5,081 nt of DNA, taken from Desulfobacteraceae bacterium (lineage in GTDB: Bacteria > Desulfobacterota > DSM-4660 > Desulfatiglandales > JALVMZ01). This document shows, piece after piece, positions 1 through 5,081 of this stretch (within the stretch, counting starts at the first letter, position 1; each line of letters opens with the position of its first letter). A model generated the notes under the pieces. It was not told the origin of the DNA. It was given only the letters and a program-made list of their open reading frames with translations, and did not search any database. Where the stretch lies: positions 1-5,081 of the forward strand of contig JALVMZ010000260.1 of the NCBI GenBank assembly GCA_027032655.1, given 5' to 3'. Both the position numbers and the translations under genes were made by a program.

Positions 1-343
1 TTTTAATACCAGATGACTTTATCTCTTTAGTTATCTCTTTACTCAATAGAGTGCCATTAGTGGCCATTACCATCCTGAATCCCAGCTTTGTCCCATATCT
101 TGCAATATCAAAGATATCATCTCTCAGCAGGGGTTCACCGCCTGTGAGTATTATTATTGGCCTGGATATCTTCTGAATCTGATTTAAGACCTCAATACAC
201 CTGTCTCTATCCAGTTCGTCTGGAAGGATTTCATCCCGGGCAGATGCCCTGCAATGAATGCATTTAAGATTACATCGTCTTGTAAGCTCCCAGGCCACCA
301 GTCGCAATTGTGAATTTGAATGATTTCGTTTAACTAAAACCAT
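1..343 (-). CDS. ahbD: Heme b synthase-like radical SAM protein (AhbD), N-terminal part, cut by window edge
   Basis: Only the first 114 codons are visible; the reading frame runs open through position 1. Residues 24-31 read CNLKCIHC, the CX3CX2C motif that binds the radical SAM [4Fe-4S] cluster. TGGEP (67-71) is the S-adenosylmethionine-contacting motif and ATNGT (94-98) the next conserved strand. The opening LRLVAWELTRRCN matches my recollection of AhbD, which converts the propionates at C3 and C8 of Fe-coproporphyrin III to vinyl groups, giving heme b in the cytoplasm. The SPASM domain expected at the C-terminus lies outside the window. The start is chosen for an AGGA at 352-355, 8 nt upstream, with an AGAGG closer in. 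It follows hemB by 23 bp, so both are probably on one transcript. It could instead be another NirJ-family enzyme; the hemB/ahbC context favours AhbD. Confidence 0.8.
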   Translation of the reverse strand, partial: MVLVKRNHSNSQLRLVAWELTRRCNLKCIHCRASARDEILPDELDRDRCIEVLNQIQKISRPIIILTGGEPLLRDDIFDIARYGTKLGFRMVMATNGTLLSKEITKEIKSSGIK

Positions 344-366
344 TTCCTCTGTCCTGAAAGTTTAGG

Positions 367-1344
367 TTAGATCAATCCTGCGGCTTCCTTTGCAAAATAT
401 GTAATGATCAGATCGGCTCCTGCCCTTTTAATTGAAGTCAATGTCTCCATCATCACCCTATTGCCATCAATCCATCCCATCTGCTCGCCCGCTTTTATCA
501 TGGCATATTCTCCACTTACATTATATGCAGCCACTGGCACGAGGGATTCCTCTTTAATTGTCTTTAAAATATCAAGATATGCAAGAGCAGGTTTCACCAT
601 AACTATATCTGCACCTTCATCTATATCAAGCAGGGACTCTTTTATTGCCTCCCTGGCATTGGCAGGATCAAGCTGATAGCTTGTTCTGTCCCCAAAACTG
701 GGTGCAGAATCCGCAGCCACTCTGAATGGTCCATAAAACGCTGAGGCAAATTTTGAAGAGTATGACATAATACCGATATCCTGAAATCCATTTTTATCCA
801 GTTCTCTTCTTATATACGCCACCCTGCCATCCATCATATCAGAAGGGGCCACCATGTCAGCCCCTGCCCTAACATGGGATATGGCCTGTTTTGCAAGAAT
901 CTCCAGTGTCCTATCATTATCCACTTCATTACCTTTCAGGATTCCACAGTGGCCATGATCGGTATATTCACACAGACAAACATCTGTTATTATATGAAGT
1001 TCAGGGACGCGGGATTTTATCTCTCCGACAGCCCTCTGGATTATGCCATCATCGGCATAAGAGATTCTTCCCTCAGAATCCTTTTTCTCGGGAATACCAA
1101 ACAGGATTACCGCAGGGATTCCTAAGGAATGTATCTCTTCTGCTTCATCTGCTATTTTATCAACAGAAAATCTATACTGACCTGGTAAGGTGGGTATGGG
1201 TTCTTTTACCCCCTTTCCATATATTATAAATAATGGAGCAATAAAGTCCTTTACTGATAGAGTGGTCTCTCTAATCATATCCCTTAATGCTTTTGTCCTT
1301 CTGAGTCTTCTTGGTCTTATTGAAAGAGAAAAATCATTGCCCAT
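367..1344 (-). CDS. hemB: Porphobilinogen synthase (delta-aminolevulinic acid dehydratase)
   Basis: This 325-residue protein condenses two 5-aminolevulinate molecules to porphobilinogen, the first shared pyrrole of heme, siroheme and corrinoids. The length is normal for the family and the fold is a cytoplasmic TIM barrel, usually octameric. The two Schiff-base lysines are visible: K198 in [14 protein letters not shown] and K251 in [10 protein letters not shown]. The active-site metal loop [14 protein letters not shown] (121-134) keeps all three cysteines (C123, C125, C133), so this is the zinc-dependent class rather than the Asp-rich magnesium class. [10 protein letters not shown] (166-175) and [18 protein letters not shown] (216-233) are further family signatures. 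CTCCTT at 1353-1358 gives AAGGAG on the coding strand, 8 nt before the ATG. A good sigma70-type promoter lies just upstream, and the ahbD-like gene follows after 23 bp. No missing residues or frameshift were seen. Confidence 0.98.
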   Translation of the reverse strand: MGNDFSLSIRPRRLRRTKALRDMIRETTLSVKDFIAPLFIIYGKGVKEPIPTLPGQYRFSVDKIADEAEEIHSLGIPAVILFGIPEKKDSEGRISYADDGIIQRAVGEIKSRVPELHIITDVCLCEYTDHGHCGILKGNEVDNDRTLEILAKQAISHVRAGADMVAPSDMMDGRVAYIRRELDKNGFQDIGIMSYSSKFASAFYGPFRVAADSAPSFGDRTSYQLDPANAREAIKESLLDIDEGADIVMVKPALAYLDILKTIKEESLVPVAAYNVSGEYAMIKAGEQMGWIDGNRVMMETLTSIKRAGADLIITYFAKEAAGLI

Positions 1345-1392
1345 CGCATTAACTCCTTTTATTGATAGCTTTAGTGAACATTTGTAAATTCT

Positions 1393-1421
1393 TTTATATC
1401 AGATTGAATTCTATTTATCAA
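1393..1421 (-). promoter_or_regulatory. Predicted sigma70-type promoter of hemB-ahbD
   Basis: Read on the minus strand, TTGATA (1416-1421, 5/6 to consensus) is followed by a 17-nt spacer and TATAAA (1393-1398, 5/6). A TG sits one base upstream of the -10, giving an extended -10. The expected start of transcription is near 1386, which leaves a leader of about 42 nt holding the AAGGAG ribosome site. This is the best promoter match in the window. It implies hemB-ahbD can be transcribed independently of the ahbC unit. A second perfect minus-strand TATAAT at 1466-1471 has only a weak -35 and is less likely to be used. Confidence 0.65.
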
Positions 1422-1461
1422 ATGCAAGTAATAAGATTAAGATAATCCTGAAATATCTATG

Positions 1462-1490
1462 TTGAATTATAAAAGAATTATTGTTAAATT
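1462..1490 (+). promoter_or_regulatory. Predicted promoter of the 56-codon gene
   Basis: On the plus strand TTGAAT (1462-1467, 4/6) is followed by a 17-nt spacer and TAAATT (1485-1490, 4/6). TG at 1482-1483 supplies an extended -10. Transcription would start near 1497, about 36 nt before the ATG at 1533. The surroundings are very AT-rich, so chance matches are easy; the correct spacing and the need for a plus-strand promoter here support the call. It fires away from the hemB promoter, with about 40 bp between the two -35 boxes. Confidence 0.4.
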
Positions 1491-1501
1491 AAAATTTTAA
1501 T
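1488..1501. repeat. 14-bp perfect palindrome in the divergent regulatory region
   Basis: ATTAAAATTTTAAT is a perfect inverted repeat with no spacer. It overlaps the last bases of the predicted -10 and the expected start site of the small gene, where a repressor would act. The sequence is A/T only within an AT-rich region, so chance or a simple DNA-bending tract is equally possible. It does not match any regulator box I can name. Confidence 0.35.
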
Positions 1502-1532
1502 CAGGAAATAAACCAGAAGAAAGGGATAAGAC

Positions 1533-1703
1533 ATGAAAAAATATACGCAACCCCCTCCTGAGGAGAGACTTGAAGCACTCAGAAGACTTCCAAAGGAAGT
1601 AATAGAGAGATTGACTAAAAAAGAGATCCAGATATTTCTTTATGAAGACGAATGGCCTGTGGATATGGCAGAAAAACTTAAAGATTATCTGGAAGACATT
1701 TAA
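1533..1703 (+). CDS. Small protein of unknown function (56 aa), in the heme gene cluster
   Basis: I do not recognise this protein. It begins MKKYTQPPPEERLEALRRLP and ends AEKLKDYLEDI. It is hydrophilic and probably helical, with two likely helices around residues 9-37, broken near P20, and a third around 43-54 after a WP turn (41-42). It has 14 acidic and 11 basic residues, no cysteine or histidine, no signal peptide and no membrane segment, so it is probably a soluble cytoplasmic protein without its own metal or heme ligands. Support that it is real: AAGGGA (1521-1526) lies 6 nt before the ATG, a promoter can be drawn upstream, and it fills exactly the space between hemB's regulatory region and the ahbC end. 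Its TAA (1701-1703) overlaps the ahbC stop (1700-1702) in a TTAA palindrome. It is too short for many gene finders. A regulatory or chaperone-like role in heme synthesis is only a guess from position. Confidence 0.72.
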   Translation: MKKYTQPPPEERLEALRRLPKEVIERLTKKEIQIFLYEDEWPVDMAEKLKDYLEDI

Positions 1704-2884
1704 GTAATACCTATCTCTTCATCAGTAAGATAGCATGCTGGATCAGGGGCCCATATGTCCCCGGTTACAGCCTCTGCCCTTACTCTGAAGTTGCCACCAC
1801 ATATATCAAGCCACTTACATCTTTCACATCTTCCTTTTACAAACTTCTTCTTGTTTTTCAACTTTGCCATTAAGGGATCGGCCGTATCTTCCCATATTTC
1901 ACTGAATGGGCGCTCAAGAACATTTCCAAAACTGTAATGTCTCCAGAACTGATCTGCATGTACTGAGCCATCCCAGCTTACACAACCTATTCCTTTACCT
2001 GAATTATTGCCTTCATTCATCTTTAACAATTTGAGAACCTCTTCTGCCCTTGGACTCCCTTCCCTCTTCATTCTGAGATATACATAAGGTCCATCTGCAT
2101 GATTATCAACTGTGAGCACCTCTTTTGGCAGACCCCTTTCATGCAGGTCCTTTGTCATATCCATTATTAAATCAACAACGTCCCTGGTCTGGCTATGTGA
2201 TAGATCCTCATCCACCAGTGCAGACCCCCGTCCTGCATAGACCAAGTGGTAAAAGCACACCCTCTGGATATCAAGCTCTTCTATTAACTGAAATATGCCC
2301 GGGATTTCTCTATAATTCATCTTGTTTATGGTAAATCTGAGACCCACCTTCAGTCCTGCATCCTGAGAATTCTTGATCCCCTTAATCGCATCATTAAATG
2401 CACCATCTTTCCCTCTAAATCTATCATTTATACTGGCCAGTCCATCAAGACTGACACCCACATAACTAATACCTATGTTCTTTAATTCTCTGGCAATCCG
2501 TTCTGTTATAAGTGTGCCATTGGTGGATATTACTGCCCTCATTCCCTTATCCACAGCAAATCCAGCCCACCTCAAGACTTCTTTTCTTACAAGGGGTTCT
2601 CCACCTGAAAAAAGCACCACAGGAACACCATAATCAGAAAGGTCTTTTAAAAGGTTGAGCCCCTGTTCATAATCCATCTCTCTTTCCTGTGCTGATGCAT
2701 CTGCATGGGCATAACAATGGACGCAGGAAAGATTGCACCGTCTGGTCACATTCCATACCACAACAGGTTTTTTGTCTTCTGAAAACTGGAGGAGATGTGC
2801 GGGAAGCTCTTTTGTCCGCCTTCCATATCTCAGAGCATCAGAAGGTTCTACAGTTCCACAATAAAGTTTTGATATCCCAATCAT
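1700..2884 (-). CDS. ahbC: 12,18-didecarboxysiroheme deacetylase-like radical SAM/SPASM protein (AhbC)
   Basis: This 394-residue protein belongs to the NirJ/AhbC group. AhbC removes the two acetate side chains of 12,18-didecarboxysiroheme to give Fe-coproporphyrin III in siroheme-dependent heme synthesis. Residues 50-57 (CNLSCVHC) are the CX3CX2C radical SAM cluster motif, SGGEP (93-97) contacts S-adenosylmethionine, and VSLDG (144-148) is a later core motif. The SPASM part supplies auxiliary cluster ligands: C301, C353, C356, C362 and C384, around CERCKWLDICGG (353-364). The opening MIGISKLYCG and the stretch HADQFWRHYSFGNVLERPFSEIW (starts at 309) are typical of AhbC as I recall it, and nearby hemB and ahbD-like genes favour AhbC over NirJ of heme d1 synthesis. 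The start is set by the conserved N-terminus; the ribosome site is weak. It lies 19 bp after the ClpX-like gene and overlaps the plus-strand small gene by 4 bp at their stops. Confidence 0.88.
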   Translation of the reverse strand: MIGISKLYCGTVEPSDALRYGRRTKELPAHLLQFSEDKKPVVVWNVTRRCNLSCVHCYAHADASAQEREMDYEQGLNLLKDLSDYGVPVVLFSGGEPLVRKEVLRWAGFAVDKGMRAVISTNGTLITERIARELKNIGISYVGVSLDGLASINDRFRGKDGAFNDAIKGIKNSQDAGLKVGLRFTINKMNYREIPGIFQLIEELDIQRVCFYHLVYAGRGSALVDEDLSHSQTRDVVDLIMDMTKDLHERGLPKEVLTVDNHADGPYVYLRMKREGSPRAEEVLKLLKMNEGNNSGKGIGCVSWDGSVHADQFWRHYSFGNVLERPFSEIWEDTADPLMAKLKNKKKFVKGRCERCKWLDICGGNFRVRAEAVTGDIWAPDPACYLTDEEIGIT

Positions 2885-2903
2885 ATAAAATACCAGCTCT
2901 AAA

Positions 2904-4670
2904 TTAATCTCTGTAATATGTCCTTACAAGTTCGCTTATATAGTTTTCCATGTCGGTAAGTGCCCTACCATCTATTACAAATTGATTGATTCCTGTCCTG
3001 TCTTTTACAAGTCTTAATCCATATTCAAGTTTATTTGATAGCTCATATGCTATGGAATTCACATCCTCATCGGTTTCAATGGACCTTGCTATTATCTCAT
3101 CAATTGCAGTTTCATCAAATGTTATATTTATATCAAGTCCTTCAAAAAGTGTATCTTCCTGTATTCGGAGACTATCATAAAGGCTCCTGAATTTATCAAA
3201 TGCAGTGTTCAGGTCATAAATATCTTTAAGTGCAATCTGTGCAACAACCTCTGCCCTTCTTTCATAGATTGTAAGTCCTGTGCTTCTGCTAAACTCATTT
3301 TTTCGTTGCATAATAAATTCCTTAATGTTTTCAATTTCCTGCATTCTGCATCTTTCAAACCTCTCTTTCATTTCAAGAGAATCATGGTCTTTTTTGAGCC
3401 TCTCAAGTTCATCCTCAGGGTTATCCACGAGTTCAGGTGTAACCAGCAGCTCTTTTATATCTGTTGAAGGCAGATGCTTTTCAAATAATATCAAGACTCT
3501 TTCAATCGCACTTACAAGTCCTCTCGCTCCTGTATTCTCTTCATGAGCCATATCAGCAATCTTTTTCAGGGCCTCATTTTCAAATCTCACTGAAATTCCA
3601 TATGATGCAAAGTCTCTCTTCTTACTCAATATTATAGGATTATTGGGATTCCTCAGAATCTCAAATAAATCATCCTTTGTTAATTCGTCAAAAACCACTA
3701 TCACTGGTAATCTGCCAACAAACTCTGTCTCAAACCCGTATTCTATCAGATCCTGAGCTGTTACATGTTTCAGTATATCCCATGATTCCTTTGTGGGACG
3801 GACATCTGCCTCAAATCCCAATCCCTGCTTCTGAAGTCTCTTTTTTATTATATCCCCGAGATCACTGAATGCTCCGCTCATAATAAATAGTATATTTCTG
3901 GTATTTACCACCCGTTTTTCTCTTTTACCGGTCTTTCGATAATGCTCAATTGCCTGTATCTGGGACACTGCATCATGTGGGACCTTTAGATCCACCTCTG
4001 TCTCTTCCATGGGTTTTAATAGTGCCCTTTGAACACCTGACCTGGATACATCATGTCCAATTATATTCTTTGATGAAGCAATCTTGTCAATCTCGTCAAT
4101 ATAAATAATACCATGCTCAGCCATCTCAATGTCCTCATTTGCAGCATATACCAGGTCTCTTACCAGGTCTTCCACATCACCACCCACATATCCAGTCTCA
4201 CTGAATTTGGTTGCATCTCCTTTTACAAATGGGACTCCCAATCTGTTTGCGATTAATTTGACAATATATGTCTTTCCAACACCTGTTGGTCCAATCATAA
4301 GAATATTGTTTTTTATCATCCCAACAGTGCTGGCATCTTTATCTTTACCCTGCCTTTTAAGATGCTTTACCCTGTTAAAATGTGTGCATATCTTAGTTGC
4401 AAGCACTCCCTTTGCCTGATCCTGCTTCACTATATAATTGTCAAGATATGCCTCCAGCTCCTCTGGCATGAGGTCAAAGTTGAGGATACTCTTTCCTCTT
4501 TCTGCTCCCCTGGTTCTGTCTGTTTCATATTCTTTTGTCCTCGGAATAAAAAATGGGGAGATAATCTTTACCTTTCCCCCGTATTTTTTAGAGAGATACT
4601 CGCTGAGCTCCTTTTCAAGCTCCTTCTGGTCAGGATACTTGGCCGAACTTTCATTCTTTTCTTTTTCCAT
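2904..4670 (-). CDS. ClpX-type AAA+ ATPase without zinc domain, with C-terminal extension
   Basis: The core (about 67-410) is clearly ClpX-like. It has the ClpX entry motif MPEELEAYLDNYIVKQDQAK (68-87), Walker A GPTGVGKT (127-134), pore loop GYVG (160-163), Walker B IIYIDEID (188-195), sensor 1 region NILFIMSGAF (259-268), arginine finger R320 in EFVGRLPV, and sensor 2 in TGARG (R383). LGF (284-286) sits where ClpX has the IGF loop that docks on ClpP, so an ATP-driven unfoldase feeding ClpP is plausible. Differences from ClpX: no four-cysteine zinc domain (only C95 and C441 in the whole protein); the RKH pore loop is replaced by a longer Lys/Arg-rich segment (about 230-256); and about 185 residues are added after 405, first a charged helical stretch, then a part resembling a decayed second small AAA domain (514-580). 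Length is 588 against about 420 for ClpX. AAGGAG (4677-4682) lies 6 nt before the ATG. It is not the housekeeping clpX: no clpP or tig is visible. Its substrate is unknown. Confidence 0.9.
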   Translation of the reverse strand: MEKEKNESSAKYPDQKELEKELSEYLSKKYGGKVKIISPFFIPRTKEYETDRTRGAERGKSILNFDLMPEELEAYLDNYIVKQDQAKGVLATKICTHFNRVKHLKRQGKDKDASTVGMIKNNILMIGPTGVGKTYIVKLIANRLGVPFVKGDATKFSETGYVGGDVEDLVRDLVYAANEDIEMAEHGIIYIDEIDKIASSKNIIGHDVSRSGVQRALLKPMEETEVDLKVPHDAVSQIQAIEHYRKTGKREKRVVNTRNILFIMSGAFSDLGDIIKKRLQKQGLGFEADVRPTKESWDILKHVTAQDLIEYGFETEFVGRLPVIVVFDELTKDDLFEILRNPNNPIILSKKRDFASYGISVRFENEALKKIADMAHEENTGARGLVSAIERVLILFEKHLPSTDIKELLVTPELVDNPEDELERLKKDHDSLEMKERFERCRMQEIENIKEFIMQRKNEFSRSTGLTIYERRAEVVAQIALKDIYDLNTAFDKFRSLYDSLRIQEDTLFEGLDINITFDETAIDEIIARSIETDEDVNSIAYELSNKLEYGLRLVKDRTGINQFVIDGRALTDMENYISELVRTYYRD

Positions 4671-4723
4671 AATCTGCTCCTTTTTCGGATAAAAGTCTAT
4701 CCTCAGTTTTTATCAATATATTC

Positions 4724-4751
4724 ATTATAGTTTGTGATTTCAAGTTTACAA
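4724..4751 (-). promoter_or_regulatory. Predicted promoter of the ClpX-like gene (and ahbC)
   Basis: On the minus strand a perfect TATAAT -10 (4724-4729) is preceded, with a 16-nt spacer, by TTGTAA (4746-4751, 4/6 to TTGACA). The start would be near 4717, leaving a leader of about 47 nt before the ATG at 4670. No separate promoter was found in the 19 bp between this gene and ahbC, so ahbC probably depends on this one. Confidence 0.5.
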
Positions 4752-4765
4752 GGAAATTTCATCTG

Positions 4766-4796
4766 TTGACTAATCTTAAGATTCCTTTTATATGAT
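4766..4796 (+). promoter_or_regulatory. Predicted promoter of the PurL-type gene
   Basis: TTGACT (4766-4771, 5/6) is followed by TATATG (4789-4794) at a 17-nt spacer or TATGAT (4791-4796, 5/6) at 19 nt, giving a start near 4801-4803. A perfect TATAAT also occurs at 4808-4813 but has no good -35 and would leave a leader of only about 15 nt. The -35 lies 14 bp from that of the divergent ClpX-like gene, so the two promoters are back to back. No purine-repressor box was recognised. Confidence 0.45.
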
Positions 4797-4834
4797 TGTA
4801 AAAAGGATATAATTTTCTATAACAGGGTGTATAA

Positions 4835-5081
4835 ATGGCATCAAGGCTTGAGATAAGGCTAAAAAAGGAATTGTTTGACGCTGAAGGAACAAGCATAAAA
4901 GAAAAGGCCCGTTCATATCTTGGAATCAATCTCAAGGATGTAAGAGTTGTTCGGGTGATTACCATTGATTCAGACCTTGATATGGAACAGCTTGAAAAGG
5001 CAAGGATTGAAATATTTACTAATCCTGTTACAGAAGAATCATCCTTTTCTCCAACCAGCAAAGAATTTGACTGGTTAATAT
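4835..5081 (+). CDS. purL: Phosphoribosylformylglycinamidine synthase, PurL type with PurS-like N-terminus, cut by window end
   Basis: Only 82 codons are visible, open to the window end. The N-terminus MASRLEIRLKKELFDAEGTS and the segment EIFTNPVTEESSF (residues 62-74) look like the PurS-like domain that opens the large PurL of sulfate reducers and related anaerobes, with the following KEFDWLI beginning the link into the synthetase. PurL makes formylglycinamidine ribonucleotide from FGAR, ATP and glutamine in de novo purine synthesis. The catalytic and ATP-binding parts are outside the window. AGGGTG (4824-4829) lies 5 nt before the ATG and the conserved N-terminus supports this start. A free PurS of about 80 residues is possible but less likely: the NPV and SSF motifs that end PurS are already passed by residue 74 and the frame stays open. 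It is divergent from the ClpX-like gene and has no evident link to heme synthesis. Confidence 0.75.
   Translation, partial: MASRLEIRLKKELFDAEGTSIKEKARSYLGINLKDVRVVRVITIDSDLDMEQLEKARIEIFTNPVTEESSFSPTSKEFDWLI

Noticed and set aside
891..1229. Plus-strand open frame of about 112 codons inside hemB
   Set aside because: It is antisense to a fully conserved HemB with all catalytic residues; its translation has no recognisable features and no ribosome site was evident.
1404..1421. TTGA-N10-TCAA inverted repeat over the hemB -35, reminiscent of an FNR/HcpR-type site
   Set aside because: Only four matching bases per arm and the spacing does not fit the FNR (TTGAT-N4-ATCAA) or HcpR patterns; the right arm is explained by the -35 box itself.
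1746..1764. GGGG/CCCC-containing inverted stretch near the 3' end of ahbC that might be a terminator
   Set aside because: It lies inside the ahbC coding sequence, has only four G-C pairs and no following T-run on either strand.
1..2884. Similar DNA around positions 51-80 and 2511-2540, possible repeat
   Set aside because: Both encode the homologous TNGTL region of two radical SAM proteins; the likeness reflects paralogy of AhbD and AhbC, not a DNA repeat.
4687..4702. Short hairpin (GGATA / TATCC, 6-nt loop) in the leader of the ClpX-like gene, just before the ribosome site
   Set aside because: Five base pairs, mostly A-T rich, are expected by chance; no longer alternative pairing or riboswitch-like structure was found.
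4362..4730. Plus-strand open frame of about 122 codons rich in Phe, Leu and Ser over the 5' part of the ClpX-like gene
   Set aside because: The hydrophobic look comes from reading the Lys/Glu-rich coding strand in reverse; the minus-strand frame carries intact AAA+ motifs.
4759..5061. A 100-codon open frame on the minus strand across the start of the PurL-type gene
   Set aside because: It lies antisense to a recognisable conserved protein, its own translation is serine-rich without family features, and it crosses the purL promoter region.

Overview
The window holds three complete large genes, one complete small gene and two genes cut by the window edges. It is compact: the only non-coding gaps are 344-366, 1345-1532, 2885-2903 and 4671-4834, so no stretch above 300 bases lacks a gene. 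No tRNA, rRNA, CRISPR array, insertion sequence or convincing intrinsic terminator was seen.

The left half is a siroheme-dependent (alternative) heme b pathway cluster on the minus strand. In transcription order it runs ahbC-like radical SAM/SPASM gene (2884 to 1700), hemB (1344 to 367), then the start of an ahbD-like radical SAM gene (343 to beyond position 1). HemB makes porphobilinogen at the entry of tetrapyrrole synthesis. AhbC and AhbD act at the end: AhbC converts 12,18-didecarboxysiroheme to Fe-coproporphyrin III, and AhbD converts that to heme b. A 56-codon gene of unknown function on the plus strand (1533-1703) sits between ahbC and hemB. It shares its stop region with ahbC, so the heme cluster is split into two minus-strand units, and hemB has its own good promoter.

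The right half carries an unusual ClpX-type AAA+ ATPase of 588 residues (4670 to 2904, minus), 19 bp upstream of ahbC and probably co-transcribed with it. It keeps the ATPase motifs, the GYVG pore loop and a ClpP-docking-like LGF tripeptide. It lacks the zinc-binding N-terminal domain of ClpX, has a changed second pore loop, and carries about 185 extra C-terminal residues. Divergent from it, from 4835 on the plus strand, starts a purine synthesis gene (FGAM synthase, PurL type, with a PurS-like N-terminus), cut at the window end.

The ahb genes and the PurS-PurL-like start suggest an anaerobic bacterium of the sulfate-reducer type (Desulfobacterota/Thermodesulfobacteriota) or Nitrospirota. Base composition is moderately AT-rich. 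The lineage is inferred from gene content, not from a marker gene. The most noteworthy items are the modified ClpX-like ATPase linked to heme synthesis and the small conserved-looking gene embedded in the heme cluster.
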